From positions 30,482,776 through 30,546,775 of the forward strand of contig NC_087069.1 in the NCBI RefSeq assembly GCF_963678635.1: 64,000 nt of DNA, read 5' to 3'. Positions within the stretch are counted from its first letter, which is position 1. Each line of letters begins with the position of its first letter. The notes beneath the pieces were generated by a model. The model did no database searches, was not told the DNA's origin, and saw only the letters and a program-made list of their open reading frames with translations. This DNA comes from Symsagittifera roscoffensis (taxonomy: Eukaryota; Xenacoelomorpha; Acoela; Convolutidae). The translations under genes were made by a program, and so were the position numbers. This document shows positions 47,931-58,830 of this stretch, piece after piece.

Positions 47931-48689
47931 TGCTCTATCTGAAAACAAAGATAGCACAAAAACCTTGCAAGGCAAGAACATTGGCAATAGACATTTGGAA
48001 AGTTTCAATAACATAAATCGAAAAACTGTTCAGGAAAACAAAAAGCCAATAAAAATTTTTCACGCCATATGCACTTTTGTCTTAACATATTCGAAGAGCG
48101 CACATTGCCTTTATTTGTGCAAAATTATTTGAATTGAACTTTAGAAATCAGAAGCCAAACTGCAAATATGCAGCCAATCTAATTTTCAACCGAAAACCTG
48201 AACCGACATAACGCTAGAGGTATCTCAAATCTTTTCAATTTCAAGATTGATTTGTTTTTGGTTTATGTAATTTGAGTAACAGGGTGACAATTCGCAACAA
48301 GCGTTAACTAGTACCAAAGCATTTGCATTTGAAAGCATAGAAAGCTTCGCAACTAACATTCGACACGACAGGAATAGTGCGCGTGAATCACTGTTTGCCG
48401 CTTAATCTACACTTACGAATTGTCGCATGTTGTGCATTATTGCCTGCTATAACCTGCAGCGTGTTACGATTTGGTAAATTACGAATCTGACAGCTGTGGT
48501 TTACGAAAAAAAAACATATTTTAGATCGTTGTCACATTTTTGAACACCAAAAAAACTTTCGGAAAAGTATTCACATGGGTTCTCTGAGGCTCTCCCACGC
48601 ATGTTGAATTGACCTCTTTTTCAACTGATTTGAAAACTTTTCCCCAGATCACTGCAGCAAACTTGAATTTTGCATACCCTAAATAAAAG

Positions 48690-48965
48690 GAAAGATCTGG
48701 AAGTTGGAATCGTAGCCTTGACAGATGTCTGGCTAGAAAAACGGCCTAAGTCGCAATTCAATCGCCGCACCCTTTTTTTAGCCCCGGTCCTACTCAATGC
48801 AGGACCAACCGTGTCGGAATGGCGATGTCATCCATTTCGAAGTAGCTGGTCCCACCTTGAGGAGGCGGATGACTCTGGATCCCCTCCAACCATGACCGAA
48901 GCTGGATTCGAACGCACGACCCTGCGCTAAGCGTTAACACAATAACAGTACGCTATATACGCATA
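48690..48965 (-). repeat. SINE-like element with tRNA-like head
   Basis: Conspicuously GC-richer than its surroundings. On the minus strand GCGTTCGAATCC (complement of 48903-48914) is a B box, with TAGCGTACTG upstream as a weak A box. The 86-codon frame at 48670-48930 reads straight through it (ending TEAGFERTTLR) and is best explained as translation of the repeat. Confidence 0.5.
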
Positions 48966-49440
48966 ATTCATAAATATAGCTTCAAATGTGCGACTTATAG
49001 ACACTTAAAATATTGTTTCGTAAAAAATACTTCCAATACGAAGGACAGTCTGCAAAATTCAACACGGTAGGTGAGAACCAAGCATGAAGTTATAATACCA
49101 TCAAAGCAACAAAAAGCTACTTTTTGTAAAAGTTTTCCAAACACTGGCCCAGAACCTGGTGTAACAATGAGGAATGATTCATATGAAAAAAAATATTTGA
49201 TTTTTGAGTCAACAAAAAAAACTAAAACGAATTGTGCATGAAAACTAAGAAAATGCGAAAACAACATAAAAATTTTCACAAATTAAGGCGTTTAAAATGT
49301 TATAAAACCAAAATGAAGACACCTAACTTCTTTCGATATAACTTATTTAACACACGCGAAGCTGCAATTAGCAAACACTATCGAGAACACGACAAAAAAA
49401 GCTGCTCTACAAAGCGATATAAGAAAAAGTAGCAATAAGC

Positions 49441-49545
49441 CTCGAATTGGTAAAGCTGTTTGCTATGTCTCGGATTCGATCATACGACCTAGAGATTATG
49501 AGTCTTACGCACTAACCCCTCAACCACAGACGCTTGAATCGGTAC
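49441..49545 (-). repeat. Met-tRNA-like remnant
   Basis: On the minus strand: TGGTTGAGGGGTTAGTGCG (D arm and A box), AGACTCATAATCT (anticodon arm with CAT) and AGGTCGTATGATCGAATCC (variable loop and T arm, one T short). Acceptor and T stems do not pair well, so this is a tRNA-derived repeat or pseudogene rather than a working tRNA-Met. Confidence 0.5.
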
Positions 49546-49942
49546 AAACTGTAAGCACAAATAAAACAGAGATCAGATGTTATGAAATTTCCAATACTAC
49601 AGATTAATATAATTAGCAGAAGTACCATTATATGCGCATTTTATTTGCAAGTTAGCTTGGAAAAAATATTCATACTAATACACTATGCTCGCAAGCTCGC
49701 TAGAGTAATAAACCGGTTCTTTAGCCGACAAAAAATTATCATAGAGCAATGAACCCGCCGAGAGAAAATCTGGCAAACTTTGTTTGAAATAATTTGGTAG
49801 CAAACTTTTAATGTTTTTAGTAGTCAACGCCTTAACTCTATTTTGTGAGAATTGTCAGATAAAAACACTCATGCACTTAATACAAAACTTTTATCGATGG
49901 CAAAGACTGGCTTCACAAAATTGCCACATGAGCTCAAACATA

Positions 49943-49960
49943 TGTATATATATATATATT
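49943..49960 (+). repeat. TA microsatellite
   Basis: About eight TA units directly after CATATG. Confidence 0.85.
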
Positions 49961-50929
49961 TTTTCAATTTAAATCACTGAGATACAAAGTGACAAAAAAT
50001 TAGTTTTTAAAATCATAAATCAGACTTTGTATGAATGATTCCATCTTTTGTTGCTCAAGCCATTCCTAAAACACACAATTTCTCAATGAAAACACACTGT
50101 TCCATTTGATCGAGATCGGAACTTTTCAACACAGAGGCGAAGCAGAGCTTTGCACCACTTGCGATACAAACATGAATGACTATCACTTCTTGCAGATTAA
50201 GCGCCAAAGAATAAAAAGAAAGTTTTCTCAAATCTTACTCGCACTTTTACCAACCCAGGCAAAGCTCCGCTTCACTTGCAACACAACACATACATAGCAT
50301 GACAAACTAACCGACAGGAGTTGAGATAAAAGCTGAAAAAAAAAACGCTTTTTTGAAAAAAAATCTCTACCAAAAACTTACATACATTTGTCTCAACGTT
50401 TCTTAAAAAAACTTCTTTCAATAAAATATGACGCCAAAAGGTTAAGGAATTGAAGGTAAAATAACATCGAAATAAAACTTACAAAGACACAAGTTGCGCC
50501 AAAAAAAACTATTTTTATTAGAAAAACTCAAAAAAATTTTCAAGTCCTCATTCAAAATGTTTAGATAAAACCTTCTTGCTCTTCAAACGACTCAAAAAGA
50601 GGCCTCTAACCCGATAAAACGTGAGCCGAAACCTCTTGAGTCAAAAAAATGAAGAGAAAAATTCAGTTTCAACCAATAGAGCGGTAAAAACCCAACCAAC
50701 ATAAAAAATAAGAAGGGGAGCGTAAACATTGTTTCCCTTGAAACGACCAAAAATTAGGTATCTAAGCTGATAAAAACTAAACTCAAATAACATGGGCCGA
50801 ATGAAGTGTTTAAGCGATACAAAACAAACAAAAAGGGAAATTCGAAGTCAACATAAGTAAAATTACGAATTTCAGGAGTAAATCAAACACTATAAGTAAA
50901 ACTTAAAAAAAAAACGCATGCAGCAAAAA

Positions 50930-51090
50930 ACGATTCCAAGATGTGGCAACTAAGCCGATAAAAAATAAGCGGACAAACAACTGGCAAAAAAAACTTGAAA
51001 CAGAATATTTCCCGTCTGAAAAAGAAAAACAGTTCCTGGTCAGATTCGAACCCCAGGCTAAACGGGCCGGGAACCCGAAGAATTTGAACT
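50930..51090 (-). repeat. Repeat module R7 (old, partial)
   Basis: Shares CAACTAAGCCGATAAAA, GCGGACAAAC and TCGAACCCCAGG with R1-R5. A module-S-like piece (51160-51245, ending CGCAAGGGTAAAC) follows at the expected distance. Confidence 0.45.
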
Positions 51091-51197
51091 AATTATGAAA
51101 CAAGGAAGTTAGCAATAGGAATGACTCCAGAAGTGCATAAGAGATGAGTCCTGTGAACTAAAATAATTACGGGGAAAAATCTAGTACTCGATTGCAA

Positions 51198-51228
51198 ACC
51201 ACCACCACCACCACCACCCCCCCCCCCT
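51198..51228 (+). repeat. CCA/C tract
   Basis: Six or seven ACC units merging into a run of about 11 C. Confidence 0.85.
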
Positions 51229-51273
51229 ATCGCAAGGGTAAACAACAAATCTTCTGATAGCCACAAAATCTAT

Positions 51274-52601
51274 TTATCCGATTAGTAAAAAATATAAATC
51301 ATCACTTACATTACATGCTTGATAGATGTGATCGTACGGCTGACTTAGGCGGAAAAAGTTATCTACGCCATGCGCGGTTGCTTTGCAACGATGATCAACC
51401 ACCCTGTCTGCGTCAAAATTGTAAGTCCGAATTTTTTCATTCCTACTAAGCGTTCCGAAGTGGCGAAACTTGGTACCCTCTTTATTGGAATTTGCATCAG
51501 CCTGCTTGAACCTCTCGATTCTGGCAGCTAACGCCTCAAGTGCTAATTCCTTATTCTGCTCCTGAAAACGGCTCTAAAGCAAAACAGATAATTACTGAAA
51601 ACTGATTTAACTACTTTTTTCGTTCCTGCTAAAAAGAAGCTGATGCATGTGGGTTACCTTTTCGCAAAAGCTGAAAAGACCAGTCGGTTTATGTCGAACG
51701 AAAACTGCAGTCTCAGTTTTGTCTCGTCGCTGACCTCCTCCACCTGAGCTTCGCGTGAATTTGAATTCAAGGTCTTTGGCTTTCAACTCGGTTGCGGCTG
51801 TCTCAAGCACGGGAGAAATCTTTTAAAACACATGTGATTCTATTTTAAATCTTAACTCAGTAAATGAACGTCGAATAAACAGTACCTACCGTCACTGCAC
51901 ATGTACTGGTGTGCATTCTAGATCTGTCGGTGATCGGTTTACGTTGCACTCTGTGAACCCCTGCTTCAATCTCCAAGCGAGTAAATGACCCAGCTCCTCT
52001 GACAAAGAACGCAGCATTGAGAAGCGCCTGCATTCCATCTGACTTTTCATCATATTTCTCTTCAAACACATCAACTTCAAAAGAAAACTTGTCAGCTATG
52101 CCAATTAAATATTGGAATATCTCAAACGAAAACAATGCTGCTTCTTTTCCGCCTACACCAGATTTAATTTCCACATACAATTTTTCTACACTCGCATCTT
52201 TCTTGAGCATCATTTGTCTGATCCACGAGTGAGCTGATTGCAGATTGGCTAATCGCCCTTCCCTTTTGAAAAAAAAATGAGTTACTCCAGAAACAAAACT
52301 TTCGAACGAAACACAAGATGACGTACTCGATAATTTTTAAATCGGTTTCGGCATCTTTACAGAGTTCAGAATCTTCCATCATCACTTGTAGCAGCTGTTT
52401 TTCTTCGCAAATTTTAGCATGAGTAGTAGCGTAGTCAAGCAAAGCACCATGAATTTGCTTGTTCAGGGATATTTTGTGATTCGAATAAAGCACTGAGAGA
52501 CAATCTTCGATAGAATTCGACAGCTTTCGCACGAAATGCAACCTATGATTCATCTTAAAACAATTTAGATATAACATTTCAGCAATTTTTTTAAAACTCA
52601 T
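51274..52601 (-). CDS. MTRF1L: Mitochondrial peptide chain release factor 1
   Basis: Four exons on the minus strand: 52601-52327, 52262-51890, 51819-51658 and 51561-51274 (TAA 51276-51274). Junctions CGA|GTACGT, ACG|GTAGGT and AAG|GTAACC match phase with acceptors CAAAAG|GGA, TTAAAAG|ATT and TTTTCAG|GAG, giving 365 aa, as in bacterial RF1. It has a basic N-terminus plausible for mitochondrial import, a conserved SGVGGKEAALF (126-136), EAGVHRVQR (191-199), a PxT codon-reading loop (PIT, 201-203) and GGQ at 244-246. RNEKIRTYNF (310-319) is then followed by DHR (326-328). The factor hydrolyses peptidyl-tRNA at UAA/UAG on mitoribosomes. GGQ sits in SGGGGQRRDK rather than the usual SGAGGQHVN context. 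A perfect GTAAGT donor at 51314-51309 leaves open a further C-terminal exon. The MTRF1 paralogue cannot be excluded. Confidence 0.88.
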
Positions 52602-53861
52602 TTTTTTTCAGCATAATAAGAAGGTCGAAATTATCATTTTAACCGAGGTTACAATCAGGAGTCCCTTCATTACATTACAGTCAGTCCTAAGAACTTTCTA
52701 GATATGGAAGTGATACTGATAAAAAGAGACAATTAGAGTTGATTAAAACTCGATACGGGTTGCGTTTCTTCAAAAACAACACGTAACTCGACACGAGAAA
52801 AAACAAGAAAATGTACGCGATCTGTATGGTTCACCTCGTCTACGACAGAACTGTAACCGAAATCCACGAGAAACTCTATGCCGACGATGGAACAGGTGCT
52901 GGAAAACTCATTCGTATCAAAGAGTTGTGGGAGTGCACGAAGATTAAAGGCCCACAAAACGGCTACTTCCCGGGACAATCTCAAACCAAGATCGCAGTGA
53001 AGCCTGAGTACTTTGAACAAGCAGAAACTCTCTTCAAGGCCGGCGGAGTTATCATAATCACGTCTGGCAAGAAGTATCTGGGCATTGCCATGGGCTCAAC
53101 GGAGTTTTGCAGCGAGTTTATCAGGCAGAAAACCGAGAAGTTCAGCATGGTAACTAAACAAGCAAAAACAGCTGAGAAAGAACCACAAGCCGCATACACA
53201 TACCTCGTTTTCTGTATGCAGAGCAACAAAATGCAAATCTCGACCCGGAAAGTGGTCCTACCTCCAAAGCATCATGGATATCCCCGCTGAAGCTTGGACC
53301 GAACTATCTAGGTTTATCAAGCTTCTGACCGCGACCATCTTCGGATGCACACTGGACCGTTCGTTACTTGAATTTTCGCAGCTTCCTGCCAGAATGGGCG
53401 GCCTCAGCATGCACCGGTCTTCAGAATTTATCTTCCTCCTGGCTTCGAATGCGACAAAAGACCTAGAAGGGCGCTAATCCATAAACAGAACTCGGGGACA
53501 CAATCCGAACTCCTTCACTCTATTCGCCTCAAGCTATCGGACCGCGAACACCGACTCCGATGGTGGGCTCGGCATGGCTCACTACTCTCCCCATCAAAGA
53601 TCTAGGCTATGCTTTCAGCAAACTCGAGTTCCAAGACCTCCTTCACCTCAGTTATGACCTCATGCTAGACAAACTTCCCCGCCCCGAACTCTCATAATGA
53701 TTTGCGGGACCTATTCGCAATCATTATTCGTGAAATCTGCTATGACGTGTCCATCGAGCCCATTTTGCAACCTGTTACTGAGACCGCCTCTAATCGCGCA
53801 AAGATGGAGCCTGACTGGATATAGCTGCAGAGGATTTTGGCCTCCATTGATTCATTCCACC

Positions 53862-55250
53862 GCTTTCTTTTCTGCTAACACTGCCTCCACTGAGTCATTC
53901 CACCACCAGAGAATCATGGTGGTGAATGACTCAGTGGAGGCAGTGTTAGCAGAAAAGAAAGAGGCATACAAGGTATGGCAGCGCACAGCAGCAGCCACAG
54001 ACAAGCACATATATAGGCAAATAAACAACAGAGCAAAAAAGGTCGTTACAAAAGCCAAGGAAGATGCATGGAGGGTATGGAGTGAGGATCTGGAGTCAAC
54101 AGCTGGACAGCAAAAAATGTTCAAGATGGCAAAACAGATGCGCAAAGATCAAAAAGATGTGCTAGGCTCCAACTTCATCAAAGATGCCGGGGGACAATTA
54201 AAGTGGAACCTGCTGAAGTGCAGGAAAGATGGAGAGGTTATTTTGAAGATCTATTGAACAGGGAAAACCAAAATAAACTTGAGGAAACCCCTGCAGTACA
54301 TGGTCCACTAGAAAGGGTCACAAAAGCAGAAGTATCTCTGGCACTGAAACACATGAAGAGCGGCAAGGCTTCGGGTCCCTCAGAAGTCATCTCAGAAATG
54401 TTCAAGATTGCTGACCAGGGTTCTGCTACGTTGTGCTCGGTATTCAACAACATCATGAGAAACGACATAACTCCTGATAAGTGGGCCGAGAGCATCACAA
54501 TACCCTTAAACAAGGGCAAGGGTGATGCTTTGGAGTGTGGCAAATACAGAGGACTCAGGCTATTGGAGCATGGCATGAAGATTTGGGAGCGTATTCTAAT
54601 GCGCAGGCTGGGTGACCGCATCAAGATCAGCCTACAACAGTTGGGCTTCGCTGACGGAAATTCCACAACCGACGCTATCTTCATTGCTCGCCAATTGCAG
54701 GAGAAGTATTTGCAGAACAAGAAAGAGCTCTACCACATCTTTGTAGACCTAGAGAAGGCCTTTGATAAGGTTCCACGTCAGGCTGTATCATGGGCACTCA
54801 GAAGGCAAATGGTACCAGAATACCTGGTCAAAGCAGTAATGGGCCTGTACACTAACTCTTCGTCTCGAGTTAGATTTGCTGGGGGTGGGGTTCTGTCTGA
54901 GAAATTTCCAATCAGGGTCGGTGTCCATCAAGGCTCAGCATTTAAGTCCTCTGCTGTTCAAGATTGTGATGGAAGAAGCCACCAAAGAGGTACGGATAGG
55001 TGACCCTTGGGAGCTGTTATATGCTGATGACCTGGTGTTGTCAGCGGACTCTAAGGAAGGTGTTACAAAAATGTTCAAAGACAAATAGTGCAGTGGAGCT
55101 CCGTGGGATGAAGGTGAATATTGGCAAAACCAAACTGTTGACATCAGGGAAGATAAGTAGGGAGGCAACATCATCTGGTCAATATCCCTGTGCAGTGTGT
55201 AACCATGCGGTAGGAGTTAACTCAATTTTCTGCACCAGGTCAACGAAATC
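53862..55250 (+). mobile_element. Non-LTR retrotransposon (LINE) fragment nested in the RT element
   Basis: Frames 53920-54250 and 54203-55003 read VQERWRGYFEDLLN, then a non-LTR RT: SGKASGPSEVISEMFK, KYRGLRLLEHGMKIWERIL, LGFADGNSTTDAIF, FVDLEKAFDKVPR and VGVHQGS. After a frameshift come LLYADDLVLSAD (about 55015) and a Cys-containing end (YPCAVCNHAVGVNSIFC, about 55180-55235). Two single-base frameshifts kill it. It lacks the N-terminal endonuclease, any 3' UTR and a poly-A tail. Host RT-element sequence resumes at FDVR (about 55252). Confidence 0.8.
53863..53961. repeat. Large inverted repeat at the LINE 5' end
   Basis: CTTTCTTTTCTGCTAACACT (53863 onward) to CACCACCA (53908) is matched by its complement at 53917-53961, with one indel over about 45 bases and an 8-base loop. 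It duplicates the first coding residues of the LINE fragment (NDSVEAVLAEKK) in opposite orientation. Confidence 0.9.
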
Positions 55251-56971
55251 TATTTGATGTGAGATCCGAGTGCTTTGAGATTTCAACTAAAATAAATCGC
55301 AAAACAGTTGACATATTCAATCACCACGAGCGAGAGAAAATTAGAAATTACGAGGAAAGAATCCTGAATTCAGCTCATGCCACTTTCATCTATTCTTCAA
55401 GCGGTGACTGCAGTAGCCTGACCTCAACATTAATTTCTCAATTGGTAGTCCTGAAATCTGATAAGCGCAGCACTCACAACACCAAAACGATCTCCTACTC
55501 CAAAACAAACAAACTTTTGCATTATGAGAGGCACACTATTATGTATAAGAGGGTCGCGGAGTCGGACTAATTTTAGCGAAGAAATATCCAGCAATAAGTC
55601 TCTAGCAAATCACGAATGACCCGTCATGTGCAACTTCCTCCTAGAAGAAGAAAAATATTTGTGCCAGTCGGTCATATTCGGAAGTTTGACCTTGAGAGAA
55701 GCAAAAAACACTTGATTTTGGAGTGAAATTTAATTTTTCAAAATTTCGAATGGGACCTGTCATGCACGATTTTCTCGCGATAACTGAAAATCAGAAAAGA
55801 GAAGTCAGAACGATCGAGTGACAATCGCGGGAAAGTTGCTAGAAAAATCAGTGGGAAATTGCTATTCGCAATTTCAGTAGCAATAATAATCGAGAGTAGA
55901 GCTGTCCCATCTGAAACAGAGACGAGCGCATTCCCACGAACTGGACTGTTGTGACTGGAGTACTATTATTAACTGGACCAGAGTGAACCTTAGGTGGAAA
56001 GGTGGACAGCCAGAGTGTCCCAATGGTTCACGAGAACTCACAGTCTAGAGTAAAAAACTTGCTTTGTTATTGAAACTGACTAACATTAAACTCATCTTAG
56101 TTACTTTATTGATTCTTGAGTTGCTTACCGACTTATTTACTTCCTGGTTCTTGAGAGTGCTACAATGTGAGTACTAATTTAAATTTCTAGAGTGTGTTTT
56201 ATGATCGTTATGTTGAGGTAAGGCGAGTTTTAGGTTGATCCATCTGAAATGGATCAAAGTTCCACTGTCTAATAAAAAGTAACTTAACGGATTGTTCCAA
56301 CCCGGTTTTTAACGGCGTTCATGTATTTTGGGTATCTAGAGACCTAAGTATGGGGACGTTTCTAATTCTAGAGTGGGGGGATATTTTAGTAGTAGCCTTT
56401 AAGCTGTAATGGGTCGTAGTCTCATGTCACAAGCGAACCGAATTGGCTCCGACTGATTTGAGGTACAAAAACACAAGAGATAGTGTCCCTGACTCTTGAG
56501 CCAATGGTTATAGGGCCTATTTTTCTTAAGCCTCATGTGTGACTGCAGTAGACGAATGTTACATAGTGTTTTTATGGCGCTCCTGGGTGTTTACGACATC
56601 AAGACTACGGAGTCGAACCCACTTGAGACAGCTTCGGGCTGAATGCCCATTCTAGAGTACCGGCGGTACGGTTCGACAGGAACGTGCAAACCTTCCGGTT
56701 GCACCGTGATAGCTTTTTAAGAAAACTCAAGAAAACTTCCTGGTACGCTCTTCGAACGAGGCTTAGCTAACCGAGTAAAGGGGGGCAACTAGGGGGACAA
56801 AAACACGAGCAAAAAGACAAAAAGCGAAACAAAAACCATAAAACGAAAAAAGACAGTGACTTTGACACCAGATTAGTTGGATCAAACCTTTATATTAATT
56901 AAATAGTATACCCATACTGTTTTACAAGTTCGATCGTTTCGATCAACCTAGTAATTTAATCCAGTAACCTT

Positions 56972-56977
56972 AATAAA
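56972..56977 (+). promoter_or_regulatory. Possible LTR polyadenylation signal
   Basis: AATAAA followed within 30 bases by a G/T-rich stretch (GTGTGGGGCGTTG). Only the context of the downstream gag-pol gene suggests a role. Confidence 0.3.
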
Positions 56978-57042
56978 GTGCCCGAGTGTGGGGCGTTGTC
57001 AAGGGTTTTCAGATTGCTTGGAACTTAGCGGGACAACAAGGG

Positions 57043-57240
57043 GACTTGACTGGAAGAGGTGACCAGCCGAGTGGGAAGGTTGTTCAGGAGCACTTGATCT
57101 GAACCAATAGGAGACTCGACTGGAACAGGTGACCGGCCGAGTGGGAAACTGGTTCAGGAAAACTTGAGCTGTAGGAGACTGAACCAATAGGAGACTGAGC
57201 TGGAACAGGTGATCAGTCGAGTGGGAAAGCAGCCAAGAAG
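57043..57240 (+). repeat. 70-80-base tandem repeat, three units
   Basis: The core TGGAACAGGTGACCGGCCGA and GTGGGAA recurs at 57043, 57113 and 57193, with AACCAATAGGAGACT between units. Confidence 0.8.
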
Positions 57241-57443
57241 GATTTGACAGTTCTCGAGTTCTAAAGTTGGGCAGAACGGGTATCGTTACAATTCACATTA
57301 CATTATAGGAAATAAGTGTAAAATTGGATAAGCGATATCCCCCGGTTTTGAGAAACGTTTTTACTTGAGCAGGCCTGGAGACAGGTCTACGGTTTTCTCT
57401 TGAGAGGTTTAGCACCCGGCGCTTAAGGTAATTTTAGGTTTAA

Positions 57444-57526
57444 GAAGGGGGGCTAAAAAGGGGGGAGGTTAGAAGGGGGGCTGGTTAAGTTAGAGGTTGG
57501 CGGTAGTAAATTGTAAAAAAGGGGGG
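57444..57526 (+). repeat. Cluster of A/G-run motifs
   Basis: Four runs of six G, each preceded by an A-rich purine stretch, within 83 bases. Similar runs occur at 56777, 57654, 57702 and 57963. They could form G-quadruplexes or be decayed polypurine tracts; the sequence does not say which. Confidence 0.6.
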
Positions 57527-58097
57527 AAATTAGAGTAACTAATTAGTCGACATCGTTGATTTAGTTACATTAGTCATTTACACGCGTTGGTCATAGGAAG
57601 CGGATATCCAAAATTGGAATTAGGTTAAGGTAGGTACCCTGGTCGGATCGGTAGGGGGGAACGGACATAGACAGTTTTTGTGATACCCCACAAGATCGCT
57701 AGCAGGGGGGAAGGAAACGCGTGGCAATTAGGTACCAGACATTTTTTTCGATAGAAGGTAGACATTTGTCACCTTTGAATTTTAGGTGGGCTCATCTTTC
57801 TGTTTTTATTACTTTTTCTTGCTTAGATTTTTGTTGCATTTTGGTGAGGATTTGTGTTAAAATTTTGTACGAACAGGTGATCACAAGATACCTGTGCACA
57901 GGTTTTGGTCTCAAGTTACTTGGAACATTGAAATAGAGGTAGCCAAAAAGAGAAATAAGAAAAAGGGGGGTCAGCATTTGGCTTTTAAGAGAGGATTTTG
58001 GGAAAATTTTACTAGAGCTTGAGTGGTGGTACAAGGTACGGCGAATCAAGAAGTCCCCATAACGAAGAGGAAAGAAGTCCCACCACCCAGACACTTG

Positions 58098-58830
58098 TCA
58101 ACAGTCTTGGGACAGTGCCGAAGAAGTCTTAGGACAGAGCAGTCTGGGGACAGTCTTGGGACAGTACAGTCTTGGGACAGTGGTCTTGGGACAGGGTCTT
58201 GGGACAGGGTCTTGGGACAAGGGTCTTGGGACAGGGTCTTGGGACAAGGTCTTGGGACAAGGTCTTGGGACAAGGGTGTTGGGACAGGGTCTTGAGACAG
58301 GGTATTGGGACAAGGTCTTGGGACAGGGTCTTGGGACAAGGTCTTGGGACAGGGTCTTGGGACAAGGTCTTGGGACAAGGGTCTTGGGACAGGGTCTTGG
58401 GACAGGGTCTTGGGACAGGGTCTTGGGACAAGGGTCTTGGGACAGGGTCTTGGGACAGGGGTCTTGGGACAGGGGTCTTGGGACAGTAGTCTTGGGACAC
58501 TAGTCTTGGGACACTAGTCTTGGGACACTGGTCTTGGGACACTAGTCTTGGGACACTAGTCTTGGGACAGTAGTCTTGGGACAGTAGTCTTGGGACAGTA
58601 GTCTTGGGACACTGGTCTTGGGACAGTAGTCTTGGGACACTAGTCTTGGGACACTAGTCTTGGGACAGTAGTCTTGGTACACTAGCCTTGGGACAGTAGT
58701 CTTGGACGAGAGTCTTGGGACACGGCCGGAAAGTACTGGGACGGTACCGAACAGTCTTGGGACAGGAGAAAGAAGCCTGGGACGGTACAAAGAAGAGTAG
58801 GGACGGCAATTGGAAGTCTTGGGACAGTAT
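58098..58830 (+). repeat. Minisatellite, GTCTTGGGACA core (about 44 copies)
   Basis: Units of 14-16 bases. The first half is mainly GGTCTTGGGACA with A or G spacers, the second half mainly TAGTCTTGGGACAC/G. Both edges are degenerate. All frames across it on both strands (Gly/Leu/Trp repeats, or Pro/Ser/Gln/Asp repeats) are products of the repeat, not genes. It ends about 255 bases before the gag start. Confidence 0.95.

Larger units (their letters stand above)
47939..51273. other. Intergenic region between BTF3 and the release factor
   Basis: Holds a SINE-like element, a Met-tRNA-like remnant, a TA microsatellite, R7 with an S-like piece, a CAC/C tract and short weak inverted repeats (for example GAAGCAGAGCTTTGC at 50139 against GCAAAGCTCCGCTTC at 50261). 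No further gene supported, although a 5' untranslated exon of BTF3 could lie here. Confidence 0.5.
52808..55607 (+). mobile_element. Truncated RT-element fragment, split by a LINE insertion
   Basis: Begins abruptly inside an RT, at MYAICMV. It reads LYADDGTGAGKL (catalytic YADD), GKKYLGIAMGS, PQAAYTYLV, then after a frameshift LPARMGGLSM (53274-53477), SAWLTTLPIKDLGYAF (about 53570), HNDLRDLFAIIIREICYDVS and EPILQP (about 53695-53790). It resumes after the insertion with FDVR, HEREKIRNYEERIL (55250-55400) and, after a frameshift, LLCIRGSRS before a stop at about 55607. This C-terminal series is typical of a retroelement RT family common in aquatic invertebrates, whose clade I cannot name. The 5' two-thirds is absent. 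Confidence 0.7.

Noticed and set aside
48670-48930. 86-residue ORF ending TEAGFERTTLR
   Set aside because: Explained by read-through of a tRNA-headed SINE-like repeat.
47938-51274. Release factor and BTF3 as an operon
   Set aside because: Same strand, but 3.3 kb of repeat-filled sequence separates them; no sign of co-transcription.
53852-54145. Minus-strand 97-residue ORF near the LINE 5' end
   Set aside because: Created by the inverted repeat and antisense LINE sequence.
58046-58790. Repeat proteins of Gly/Leu/Trp or Pro/Ser/Gln/Asp type on both strands
   Set aside because: All arise from reading the minisatellite in different frames; several overlap each other on both strands.
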